In this document: positions 1 to 7,326 of the stretch, in pieces | Numbering within the stretch: position 1 is the first letter of the stretch | Layout of the letters: each line of letters begins with the position of its first letter | DNA from: an uncultured Sphingomonadaceae bacterium | Lineage (GTDB): Bacteria > Pseudomonadota > Alphaproteobacteria > Sphingomonadales > Sphingomonadaceae | Assembly: GCA_946480515.1 (NCBI GenBank) | Contig: CAMLKX010000014.1 | Location: 1 to 16,634, forward strand | Reading direction: 5' to 3' | Length of the DNA stretch: 16,634 bases | Notes under the pieces: generated by a model | The model's database searches: none | Seen by the model: only the letters and a program-made list of their open reading frames with translations | What the model was told of the DNA's origin: nothing | Translations under genes and position numbers: made by a program

Positions 1-1390
1 CTTCCTCCCCCGGCTTCTGCACGCGTACCGTCGCGAGCGTCACGCATGGGACTCGGCGACCGCGAATGGTGGCGAACATGGCGCCCCCAAGCTTTGACAG
101 CTCCACGGACTCTCCTGACCCGCGAACGATTTCCTCAATGGCCGCGCGCGGGACTGCAAAGCTCTGTGTGCCGATGCTCACCGTCAGCGCCGGAATAATT
201 GTCAGGGTGAGCGGCACCCGCAGGGTCATCCGCGTTCCGCGTCCCGGGGAACTGTCCACTTCGACCACGCCGCCGATCCGTTCGACGTTGGAACGGACCA
301 CGTCCATTCCGACGCCTCGGCCGGAAATTGCAGTGACAGCCTGCGCGGTAGACAGGCCAGGCTCGAAGATCAGGGCGTAGCGTTCGCGGTCCGGCAGCCG
401 AGCGGCTTCGCTGCTGCTCAGAATTCCCGCGGCTAACGCTTTTTCGATTAGCCGGTCGCCATTGATGCCCCGGCCATCGTCGGCAATGTCGATGAGAATT
501 TGATTGCCGGACTGGCGCGCGGATACCGAAAGGACCCCGATCTCCCGCTTGCCGGCCTTCAGGCGCTCAGCCGGCTGCTCGATGCCATGATCGATCGCGT
601 TGCGAACGATGTGGGTCAGCGGATCGCGGATCATCTCGATCATTTCGCGATCAAGCTCGACATCTCCTCCGTCGATATCGACCAACACCTGCTTGCCGAG
701 TTCGGCCGACAGGTCGCGGACCATTCGAGGGAGGCCGGTGAAAAGATTTTCGATCCGTTGCATCCGGGTACGGGTGATTGCATCGCGCATGTCGGCGATG
801 ATCGCCGAGAGACGCTCGAACGCCCCGTCCACCGAGGCCTCGGTCGATGCCTCCCGTAACCGCCGTGCAAGCTCATTACGAGCCAGCACCATGTCCGACA
901 CGGAACTCATTACGCGGTCGAGCAATTCGACCGACAAGCGGATCGTCCGCGGCGCGCTGCTAGCCTTGAGCGAGGTGTCGGCCGTCACCGCCGCTGCCGG
1001 GGCAGCAGGGAGGTCGCCAGCTTCGCTCATCTCCAACGCGTCGATCAGCGCGGCGTCGCCACCTTCGGGAAATTCGGTGCCGTCGTCGATCGCGGCGATC
1101 ATGGCCGCAATCTGATCGATGATGGCGAGGACGGCACTGACCAGCGCCGGGTCAGCCTGACGCCGCCCTGCACGGACATCGGCAAGCGCATCCTCGGCCG
1201 CATGGCTCAACGCCTCAAGCCGCGGAAACTCAAAAAATCCGCAGTTGCCTTTGACCGTGTGAACGAAGCGAAAAATGGAATCCAGACGCGCGCGGTCGTG
1301 CGGTTCGGCTTCCCAGGCCACGATCTCGCTACCGAGAGCTTCGAGCATCTCGCGGCACTCGGCTACGAAATCGGCAATCAGATCGTCCAT
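1..1390 (-). CDS. cheA: Chemotaxis histidine kinase CheA (3' end cut off by window edge)
   Basis: About 463 N-terminal residues of CheA, the soluble kinase that autophosphorylates on an Hpt histidine and passes phosphate to CheY/CheB within receptor-CheW arrays. Visible in order: Hpt/P1 domain (about 1-105) with phosphoacceptor His44 in FVHTVKGNCGFF; an Ala-rich linker (about 105-147) with no recognisable P2 domain; P3 dimerisation helices (about 148-210, ending TRMQRIENLF); P4 kinase with N-box HIVRNAIDHGIE (about 260), G1 DIADDGRGI (about 301) and G2 SGRGVGMDVV (about 356-365); then the start of the CheW-like P5 domain. The missing C-terminus lies beyond base 1. The start at 1390 has a GGGGACC stretch upstream. 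It follows chpT by 55 bases on the same strand, a gap that contains a CtrA-box-like repeat. Family identity is secure; which chemosensory pathway it serves cannot be told here. Confidence 0.95.
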   Translation of the reverse strand, partial: MDDLIADFVAECREMLEALGSEIVAWEAEPHDRARLDSIFRFVHTVKGNCGFFEFPRLEALSHAAEDALADVRAGRRQADPALVSAVLAIIDQIAAMIAAIDDGTEFPEGGDAALIDALEMSEAGDLPAAPAAAVTADTSLKASSAPRTIRLSVELLDRVMSSVSDMVLARNELARRLREASTEASVDGAFERLSAIIADMRDAITRTRMQRIENLFTGLPRMVRDLSAELGKQVLVDIDGGDVELDREMIEMIRDPLTHIVRNAIDHGIEQPAERLKAGKREIGVLSVSARQSGNQILIDIADDGRGINGDRLIEKALAAGILSSSEAARLPDRERYALIFEPGLSTAQAVTAISGRGVGMDVVRSNVERIGGVVEVDSSPGRGTRMTLRVPLTLTIIPALTVSIGTQSFAVPRAAIEEIVRGSGESVELSKLGGAMFATIRGRRVPCVTLATVRVQKPGEE

Positions 1391-1417
1391 GCGAAAGGTC
1401 CCCGCGCTGATGCCGGG

Positions 1418-1449
1418 GTTATGGACAGGGCTGGTTAATGTTGAGTTAG
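1418..1449 (-). promoter_or_regulatory. Possible CtrA-controlled promoter for cheA
   Basis: Read on the minus strand, bases 1449-1435 are CTAA-N7-TTAA followed by CCA. This is one mismatch from the CtrA full site TTAA-N7-TTAA(C) and includes most of the TTAACCAT half-site. A weak -10-like CATAAC lies at 1423-1418, so the box would sit over the -35 region, as in known CtrA-activated promoters. The box overlaps the chpT stop codon, and cheA begins 45 bases further on. The match is direct observation; function is inference. By rough estimate at this GC content, about one such near match is expected by chance somewhere in the window, so its position is what makes it notable. Confidence 0.4.
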
Positions 1450-2087
1450 TGGTCCGGGTGGACTGCCGCACCGATCAGCAGCACATCCTCCGACGGCCGC
1501 GACATCTGAATTTCTCCGCCCGCCTGCCGCGCCAAACCATTGGCCAGCCAGGCCGCCGCCGCTCTCGGCTCAATGGCCGCATCTCCAGGGCCCTTCACCA
1601 ACATTTCGCCGATTTGCGGATCGAGGACGATGCGGGGTCCTTCGGCCCGGATAACCAGTTCCAGCGCAGATCCGTTCCGCTCCGCGCCCACATCCAGCCG
1701 GCCGCCCCGGACTAGCGAGTCTCCGGCGATCATTGCGAGGTTGAGCAGCAGCTTGACCGCGCTTTTCGGCAGGCGTTCGTCCTCGACCATCCAGCCAAGC
1801 TCAATTCGCTTCTCCGGCCCAAACAACCCCTCGAGGGCGGCGCGGGGCTCCCGCGTGTCGACCTCTTCACCGAAGCCACCGGCAGCACCGAATGCCAGGC
1901 GAAAGAATTTGAGCTTGCTGGCCGTGGTGCGGGCACTCTCGGACAGCAATTCCAGGCAGCGCGCGCGCATCTCCGGGTCTTGCTCGTCGGCGAGAAGCTC
2001 AATGCCGTTGCTGAGCGCACCAACAGGAGACATGAGGTCGTGACAAAGGCGCGAGCATAGCAGGCTGGCGAAGTCGAGGCTGTCCAT
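1446..2087 (-). CDS. chpT: Histidine phosphotransferase ChpT
   Basis: A 213-residue ChpT, the alphaproteobacterial phosphotransferase that carries phosphate from the CckA receiver domain to CtrA and CpdR, controlling cell cycle, motility and related programmes. The N-terminal dimerisation/phosphoacceptor helix shows CSRLCHDLMSPVGAL with His16 as the likely phosphorylated residue, followed by SNGIELLADE. The rest matches the degenerate kinase-like fold of ChpT: no ATP-binding G1/G2 glycine boxes are visible, as expected for a protein that transfers but does not use ATP. Its kinase CckA is encoded about 10 kb away in this window. It is the first gene of a probable chpT-cheA unit and is divergent from rluD. 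No clear Shine-Dalgarno precedes the ATG; the eight bases just upstream form the palindrome GGGCGCCC. Confidence 0.9.
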   Translation of the reverse strand: MDSLDFASLLCSRLCHDLMSPVGALSNGIELLADEQDPEMRARCLELLSESARTTASKLKFFRLAFGAAGGFGEEVDTREPRAALEGLFGPEKRIELGWMVEDERLPKSAVKLLLNLAMIAGDSLVRGGRLDVGAERNGSALELVIRAEGPRIVLDPQIGEMLVKGPGDAAIEPRAAAAWLANGLARQAGGEIQMSRPSEDVLLIGAAVHPDH

Positions 2088-2171
2088 GGGCGCCCTGTCT
2101 AGTGACCGAACCGATCAGCGCAAGCGCCCATCACCTTGAAAATCCGTCACCCCGCTCCATATCGTTGCAAC

Positions 2172-3125
2172 ATGGCCGGGGGGCATCAGAGCATCGTGAT
2201 TTCCTTGTCGCCGTCGCATGCGGGCTGGCGTCTCGATCGAGCCCTTGCCGACGCCGTGCCGACGTTATCGCGGGAGCGGTTGAAAGCGCTGATCCGTGCT
2301 GGTTCGCTCCAGGCTTCAGGCCAACTGGTACGCGATCCAGCGGTAAAGGTTCGCGGCACCGAGCAGTTCTCGCTGCAGGTTCCCGAGCCGGAACCGGCAC
2401 ATAATATCGGTGAGGAAATCCCCCTCACAATCGTCTTCGAAGACGATCATCTGCTGGTCGTCGACAAGGCTGCCGGGATGGTCGTTCATCCCGCCGCGGG
2501 AAACCGGGCGGGCACGCTCGTGAATGCCCTGCTCCATCACTGCGAGGGGCGGTTATCGGGCATTGGCGGTGTTGCGAGGCCGGGGATCGTCCACCGGATC
2601 GACAAGGACACGTCCGGCCTGCTGGTGGTGGCCAAGACCGACGTTGCTCATGAAGGCCTTAGCCGGCAGTTCGCCGCGCACAGTATCGACCGGCTTTACA
2701 AGGCGATCGTGGCCGGCATTCCGGTCCATTCGAGCGGCACCGTTGACGCGCCACTGGCACGATCGGCGACGGATCGAAAGAAGATCGCGATCGTTAAGGA
2801 TGGGCGTGGAAAACGTGCGGTCACGCACTGGAAGAAATTGAAGGCGTTGCGGGAATCCGCACTGGTTGAATGCCGGCTGGAAACGGGCAGGACGCATCAG
2901 GTTCGGGTTCACATGGCCTCGATCGGTCACCCCCTGCTTGGTGATCCGGCTTATGGACGGGTGAGCCAGCGGCAGCGGGAGCTACTGCGGGAGCTTGGCT
3001 TCCACCGGCAGGCGCTTCATGCCGCTGAACTCGGGTTTACACATCCGGTAACCAAACAGCGGCTAAGGTTTGAGAGCGCGATGCCGCAGGATATGCAGGA
3101 ATTGTTCAGCGCCCTCATGGTATAG
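2172..3125 (+). CDS. rluD: Ribosomal large-subunit pseudouridine synthase, RluD/RluA family
   Basis: A 317-residue pseudouridine synthase. RluD isomerises uridines in helix 69 of 23S rRNA, aiding subunit assembly and translation. An S4-type RNA-binding domain (about 17-60, WRLDRALADAVP...) is followed by the RluA catalytic domain, whose signature HRIDKDTSGL (141-150) contains catalytic Asp144. Downstream come the RLYKAIV and GRTHQVRVHMASIGHPLLGDPAYG blocks typical of the family. I prefer ATG 2172 over the in-frame TTG at 2136 because the S4 domain begins just after it; neither has a Shine-Dalgarno. The gene is followed after 55 bases by rpoH, an order common in Alphaproteobacteria. The RluC and RluA paralogs share the same motifs, so the exact target uridines are inferred from length and S4 content. 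Confidence 0.88.
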   Translation: MAGGHQSIVISLSPSHAGWRLDRALADAVPTLSRERLKALIRAGSLQASGQLVRDPAVKVRGTEQFSLQVPEPEPAHNIGEEIPLTIVFEDDHLLVVDKAAGMVVHPAAGNRAGTLVNALLHHCEGRLSGIGGVARPGIVHRIDKDTSGLLVVAKTDVAHEGLSRQFAAHSIDRLYKAIVAGIPVHSSGTVDAPLARSATDRKKIAIVKDGRGKRAVTHWKKLKALRESALVECRLETGRTHQVRVHMASIGHPLLGDPAYGRVSQRQRELLRELGFHRQALHAAELGFTHPVTKQRLRFESAMPQDMQELFSALMV

Positions 3126-3164
3126 GATTTGCGAGGGATGCGACCGCAACAGCGGCGTTGACCC

Positions 3165-3170
3165 AGGGAG
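3165..3170 (+). promoter_or_regulatory. Ribosome binding site of rpoH that fixes its start
   Basis: AGGGAG at 3165-3170 lies 10 bases before ATG 3181 but only 1 base before the in-frame ATG at 3172. It therefore supports 3181 as the true rpoH start. Confidence 0.65.
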
Positions 3171-3180
3171 AATGACAATC

Positions 3181-4086
3181 ATGGCACAGGTTAGTTCGGC
3201 ACTTTCAATCCCCGCAACGGGTGGGGAAGCCGGCCTCAACCGTTACCTGAGCGAGATCAAACGGTTTCCGATCCTCGCTCCGGAAGAGGAATATATGCTG
3301 GCCAAGCGCTGGCGCGAGCATGGCGACACCGAAGCTGCCGCCAAGCTGGTCAACTCGCACCTGCGGCTCGTGGCCAAGATCGCGATGGGCTATCGCGGTT
3401 ATGGCCTTCCGGTGAGCGAGCTCATCTCCGAGGGCAACATCGGCCTGATGCAGGGCGTCAAGAAGTTCGAGCCCGATCGCGGGTTTCGCCTGGCGACCTA
3501 TGCCATGTGGTGGATCCGCGCCTCGATCCAGGAATTCATTTTGCGGTCGTGGAGCCTGGTCAAGCTTGGCACCACCGCGGCTCAGAAGAAGCTGTTCTTC
3601 AATCTTCGCCGAATGAAGAACCAGATCGACGCGTTCGAGGAGGGCGACCTCAAGCCGGCCGACGTGACCAAGATCGCCACCGATCTTGGCGTCAGCGAGG
3701 AAGAGGTCGTGTCGATGAACCGCCGCATGGGCATGGGCGGCGACACTAGCCTCAACGCTCCGCTCAAGGACACCGATGGCGAAGGCCAGTGGCAGGACTT
3801 CCTGGTCGACTCCGGTCCGCTGCAAGACGAGCGGATCGCCGAAGCGGAGGAAAGCCGTGTTCGTCACGAGCTGCTGGTCAAGGCGATGGAATCGCTCAAT
3901 GATCGTGAGCGTCATATCCTCACTGAGCGGCGCCTCGCCGAGGAGCCGAAGACGCTTGAGGAGCTCAGCCAGGTCTATGACGTCAGCCGCGAACGGATCC
4001 GCCAGATCGAGGTTCGGGCATTCGAGAAGCTGCAGGCGGCTCTGATCCGCATGGCCAGCGAGCAGCGGCTGCTGCCGGCGGCCTAA
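3181..4086 (+). CDS. rpoH: Heat-shock RNA polymerase sigma factor RpoH (sigma-32)
   Basis: A 301-residue group 3 sigma-70-family factor that directs RNA polymerase to heat-shock and proteostasis promoters. Region 1.2 (LNRYLSEIKRFPILAPEEE, about 19-37), region 2 (VNSHLRLVAKIAMGYRGYG and ATYAMWWIRASIQEFI, about 57-120), the diagnostic RpoH box QKKLFFNLR (135-143), and the region 4.2 helix-turn-helix (TLEELSQVYDVSRERIRQIE, about 258-277) are all visible. The RpoH box separates it from RpoD and other sigmas. It may be cotranscribed with rluD (55-base gap), though rpoH genes usually also have their own promoter; none is convincing here. Alphaproteobacteria often carry two rpoH copies with different stress roles, and the window cannot say which this is. 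It converges with the BrkB-family gene, 15 bases away. Confidence 0.95.
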   Translation: MAQVSSALSIPATGGEAGLNRYLSEIKRFPILAPEEEYMLAKRWREHGDTEAAAKLVNSHLRLVAKIAMGYRGYGLPVSELISEGNIGLMQGVKKFEPDRGFRLATYAMWWIRASIQEFILRSWSLVKLGTTAAQKKLFFNLRRMKNQIDAFEEGDLKPADVTKIATDLGVSEEEVVSMNRRMGMGGDTSLNAPLKDTDGEGQWQDFLVDSGPLQDERIAEAEESRVRHELLVKAMESLNDRERHILTERRLAEEPKTLEELSQVYDVSRERIRQIEVRAFEKLQAALIRMASEQRLLPAA

Positions 4087-4101
4087 GCGCGGGAGCGCCG
4101 G
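4075..4101. terminator. Weak hairpin between convergent rpoH and BrkB-family gene
   Basis: CCGGCG (4075-4080) and CGCCGG (4096-4101) can pair across the rpoH stop codon and the 15-base convergent gap, with a smaller GCGC/GCGC pair inside. No run of T follows on either strand, so termination by this hairpin is only a possibility. Confidence 0.2.
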
Positions 4102-5172
4102 TCACTCGCCCTTGGCCGACTCAGTTCCTGGTGGTCCCGGCGCGGCTTCGCCCAGCGTCGGACCTTCCGCGGCCTCTTTTTGGCTCGCCCCATCGTCCGC
4201 GGGATCGGCCACATGGTCGGCGGCCCAGGCGCCGCGCTTACCCAGCGGCATTGGCTCTCCAGTCGTGCTGTCCCTGGCGGTCTGATGCTCGACCTCGCTG
4301 TTCAGCTCCGCGCCGAATACGAACACATAGGCCGACAGGTAAAGCCAGGTCAGGAGTGCGGCGATCGCTCCCAAGGATCCGTAGGTTGCGCCGTAGTTGG
4401 TGATCCGAGTGATATAGAAGCCGAACAGGACGGTCAGCAGCAACCAGCCGATGGCGCTGAAGAGCGAACCCGGCGTGATCCAGACCCAACGCGCGTCCTC
4501 ACGCGAGGGACCGAAGCGATACAGCGTCGCCGCAACCGACGCTGCGATGAGGATCAGGGCAACATAGGAGACCGCCTTCCCAACCCCCACCAATAGACCG
4601 GAAGCGCGCGGGATCAGGCGATCGAGCGAAGTGACGGCAGTGGTAGCGGCCAGAGCGAGCAACAGCATCAGCAGCGCCGCAACGGTCATCGTGATGGCCA
4701 GCAGGTAGAATTGGACCAGGCTCCGCTTTTCCTTTTCCTGGTAGGCGATGTTGAGCGCCATGATGATCGCCGCTGCAGCGTTGGTGCCGCCGTACAGCGC
4801 GACTCCAAAGGCAGCGAGGATTGCGAGTCCCTTCGTGCCTTCGGACGCCTGAACCGCATTCATGAGTTGTTCGCCGATCAGCACGGCGATCTCGGACGGC
4901 AGCACCGTGGTCATCGCCTGCATGTTGCGAATGACTGTCTGCGGCTCGGCAAAAAAGCCGTAACCGAGGATGACGATGCCGAGCAGCGGGATGATGGCGA
5001 GGAAGCCGTAGAACGCTACTCCTGCCGCAACCAGACCAGTATTGTCGATCCAGCTCTGGTTCCAGGTTCGTCTCGCGATCTCCTTCCACGCCTTGAGGGG
5101 CATCTGCCACGGCGTGAAGGCAGTGCGCCCATGCCGGTCCATCGGGACCCGTCCCTGATTCACTTTCAGCAT
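4102..5172 (-). CDS. YihY/BrkB-family integral membrane protein
   Basis: A 356-residue inner-membrane protein of the YihY/virulence-factor BrkB family. The family was once misnamed ribonuclease BN; its molecular role is unknown. Six hydrophobic segments are visible at about 46-73, 115-142, 154-178, 200-218, 236-256 and 266-289. Family-typical stretches include AAGVAFYGFLAIIPLL, LYGGTNAAAAIIMALN, ITNYGATYGSLGAIAALLTW and YVFVFGAELN. After the last membrane segment comes a roughly 65-residue hydrophilic tail rich in Ala, Gly, Pro, Asp and Glu, with no motif I recognise. The start at 5172 has a poor ribosome site; ATG 5142 (Met11), preceded by AGGGA, is an alternative that would shorten the protein by 10 residues. 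It is divergent from the EF-G-like gene and convergent with rpoH; no operon partner is seen. Confidence 0.88.
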   Translation of the reverse strand: MLKVNQGRVPMDRHGRTAFTPWQMPLKAWKEIARRTWNQSWIDNTGLVAAGVAFYGFLAIIPLLGIVILGYGFFAEPQTVIRNMQAMTTVLPSEIAVLIGEQLMNAVQASEGTKGLAILAAFGVALYGGTNAAAAIIMALNIAYQEKEKRSLVQFYLLAITMTVAALLMLLLALAATTAVTSLDRLIPRASGLLVGVGKAVSYVALILIAASVAATLYRFGPSREDARWVWITPGSLFSAIGWLLLTVLFGFYITRITNYGATYGSLGAIAALLTWLYLSAYVFVFGAELNSEVEHQTARDSTTGEPMPLGKRGAWAADHVADPADDGASQKEAAEGPTLGEAAPGPPGTESAKGE

Positions 5173-5326
5173 CTCGCCGGTTGAGCGCTCATCACGCGTT
5201 CGCGTTCCTCAAAAATCGGGTTCCCGCTCTTGCAAAGTCCGCGAAACGGACCGACGCTGTGGCATCGAAGTGCGCAGCCGCGCCTTCTCGCGACTCGCGC
5301 CCGCAATTCGGACGAAGGAGAGTCGC
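5173..5326. other. Divergent intergenic region between BrkB-family and EF-G-like genes
   Basis: The longest non-coding gap in the window (154 bases). It must hold promoters for both flanking genes, but I see no good -35/-10 pair. The only structure noted is a small inverted repeat, GTCCG-CGAAA-CGGAC, at 5237-5251, and the ribosome binding site at 5315-5320. Confidence 0.5.
5315..5320 (+). promoter_or_regulatory. Strong ribosome binding site of the EF-G-like gene
   Basis: AAGGAG at 5315-5320, six bases before ATG 5327. It rules out the upstream in-frame start at 5270, which would place the site inside the coding region. Confidence 0.8.
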
Positions 5327-7321
5327 ATGCCTGGAGAAGCCAACGGCACCCGAGTCATCGCGCTGGTCGGACCGGCCGGCGCGGGGAAGACAAGCCTAGC
5401 CGAAGCGATCTTGTTCGCCAGCGGAGCCACCGATCGCCAAGGGTCAGTCGATGCCGGGTCAAGCATCGGGGATTCCAGCGTTGAGGCCCGCACCAGGGGC
5501 GGCTCGACCGAGCTCAACGCGATGCACTTCGACTATCTGGGCGATCACTATGCCCTGATCGACTGCCCTGGCTCGATCGGGTTCGCGGCGGACGGCGCGT
5601 ACGGCGTCGCCGCCAGCGATCTGGCGATCGTCGTCGTCGATCCGGATCCGGCCCGCGACGAGCTTGGTGTTCCGCACATGATCTTCGTCAATCGGATTGA
5701 TCAGGCGCACTCGCCGATCCGTGAGCTGATCGCGGCGCTGCAACCGATGAGCATCACGCCGCTGATCGCCCGCCAGGTGCCGCTCCGTCAGGGCGACAAG
5801 ATCACTGGCTTCATTGACGTCGCGCTTGAGCGGGCGTTTCAATATCGACCGGGCAAGCCGTCCGAAGTCATTGCCATCCCCGACCAGGTGCTGGAGCGGG
5901 AACATGAGGCGCGCGCGCAATTGCTCGAGCGGCTTGCCGACCATGACGATGTGCTGCTGGAGCAGATCCTGCTCGATCAAACCCCGGAGCCCGATACCAT
6001 TTTCGCCGATCTGGCGAAGGAGACCGCTGATAATCTTGGCGTGTCGATCCTGTTCGGCTCAGCAAACTCCGGGGCGGGAGTCAGACGGCTGCTTAAGGCC
6101 ATTCGTCATGAAACCCCCGCTCCGCGCGTCACGGCGCAGCGGCTGGACGCTGGCTCTCCCTCGGTGCTCGCATTGAAGGTCAGCCACGCCGGTACGCTCG
6201 GACGTGCCGTCATCTGCCGGGTGTTTGGCGGGGCGATCGAAGAAGGTGCGGAACTGCACGACAGCGATCGGCAGACAATGCGGATCGGCGCGATTTTCGC
6301 CGTGCAGGGCGAACGGATGCAGAAGGTCGGGCGGGCAGCGGAAGGCGATCTCGTTGCGCTTGGCAAAGTCGACCGGTTGCGCGCCGGCCAGTGGCTGTCC
6401 GCCGGGACTGCACCGCCGGCTCCCAGCGTCACCCTCCCCGCCCGCAACTGCACGCTCGCGATTGAGCCAGCCGACCGCAAGGATGACGTCAAGCTGTCGG
6501 GTGCTCTCGCAAAGCTGATCGAAGAGGACGTCTCGCTGCGGCTCGAACAGGACGACGCCAGCCACGAGATGCGCCTCCAGGGGGTGAATTCCGAACAGTT
6601 GGCCACAGTCCTTGCCCGGCTCAAGCGTCGCTATGGTGTGGAGGCAACTTCGCGGCCACCAGCAGTCGGCTACCGTGAATCGATTCGGCGCTCAGTGACT
6701 CAGCGGGGTCGGCACAAGAAGCAGTCAGGCGGCCACGGCCAATATGGCGACGTCATCATCGAAGTGTCTCCCCTGCCCCGCGGCGAGGGCTACCGCTTCG
6801 AGGACCGGATCACCGGCGGCGCGATCCCGCGACAGTGGATCCCCGCCGTCGAACAGGGAATCAAGGATGCAATGGCGCGTGGTCCGCTCGGCTTCCCCGT
6901 CGTCGATGTCGCCGTGACCCTGACCGACGGCAGCTACCACAGCGTGGACAGCAGCGAACTCGCGTTCCGGCTCGCCGGGCGGCTGGCAATGAGCGAAGCC
7001 CTCGCCGCAGCATCGCCGCACCTGCTCGAACCGATGCAGCGGGTCGTTATCCATACTCCCAACCACGCGACATCGCGAGCCAGTGGCGCGATCTCCAGCC
7101 GGCGCGGCCAGGTGCTTGGGATTGCGCCGCGTGACGATTGGACAGGCTGGGATCGGATCGACGCCATGCTTCCCGACAGCGAGCTTCCCAGTCTGGATGC
7201 GGAGCTTCGCTCGGTCAGCCAGGGGCTCGCGACCTATGAGGCGCAGTTCGACCATCTCGCGGAGGTGAACGGCAAGCTTGCAGACGGCGTTGTTCAGCAA
7301 CGCCAAACCGAGCTGGCCTGA
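5327..7321 (+). CDS. EF-G-like translation factor with divergent GTPase centre
   Basis: A 664-residue paralog of elongation factor G, the ribosomal translocase, which is usually about 690-700 residues. The P-loop GPAGAGKT (15-22) is intact. Switch I is reduced to RGGST where EF-G has RGITI, switch II reads DCPGSIGF (79-86) in place of DTPGHVDF, and G4 is NRID (122-125) rather than NKxD. The helix between G3 and G4 is about 11 residues short. Domain II (about 290-385) and domain III are present. Domain IV is well conserved, starting YRESI and including GGHGQYGDV, and domain V (PMQRVVIHTP..., SRRGQVLGI) completes it. The canonical fusA normally sits with rpsL/rpsG/tuf; here the gene stands alone between convergent and divergent neighbours. 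A ribosome-binding role with altered or absent GTP hydrolysis is inference. It is not TetM/RPP-like by its short G domain. Confidence 0.85.
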   Translation: MPGEANGTRVIALVGPAGAGKTSLAEAILFASGATDRQGSVDAGSSIGDSSVEARTRGGSTELNAMHFDYLGDHYALIDCPGSIGFAADGAYGVAASDLAIVVVDPDPARDELGVPHMIFVNRIDQAHSPIRELIAALQPMSITPLIARQVPLRQGDKITGFIDVALERAFQYRPGKPSEVIAIPDQVLEREHEARAQLLERLADHDDVLLEQILLDQTPEPDTIFADLAKETADNLGVSILFGSANSGAGVRRLLKAIRHETPAPRVTAQRLDAGSPSVLALKVSHAGTLGRAVICRVFGGAIEEGAELHDSDRQTMRIGAIFAVQGERMQKVGRAAEGDLVALGKVDRLRAGQWLSAGTAPPAPSVTLPARNCTLAIEPADRKDDVKLSGALAKLIEEDVSLRLEQDDASHEMRLQGVNSEQLATVLARLKRRYGVEATSRPPAVGYRESIRRSVTQRGRHKKQSGGHGQYGDVIIEVSPLPRGEGYRFEDRITGGAIPRQWIPAVEQGIKDAMARGPLGFPVVDVAVTLTDGSYHSVDSSELAFRLAGRLAMSEALAAASPHLLEPMQRVVIHTPNHATSRASGAISSRRGQVLGIAPRDDWTGWDRIDAMLPDSELPSLDAELRSVSQGLATYEAQFDHLAEVNGKLADGVVQQRQTELA

Positions 7322-7326
7322 ACCCC

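Noticed and set aside
2136..2171. TTG start for rluD giving 12 extra residues
   Set aside because: No ribosome site lies upstream, and the TTGAAA is more plausibly part of a -35 element. The S4 domain is complete from ATG 2172.
3102..3126. TTGTTC plus TATAGG as an rpoH promoter
   Set aside because: The spacer is only 13 bases, too short for a sigma-70 promoter, and no EcfG (GGAAC-CGTT) or heat-shock pattern was found either.
5173..5326. EcfG (general stress) promoter for the BrkB-family gene
   Set aside because: GGAAC occurs twice on the minus strand, but no CGTT follows at 16-18 bases.
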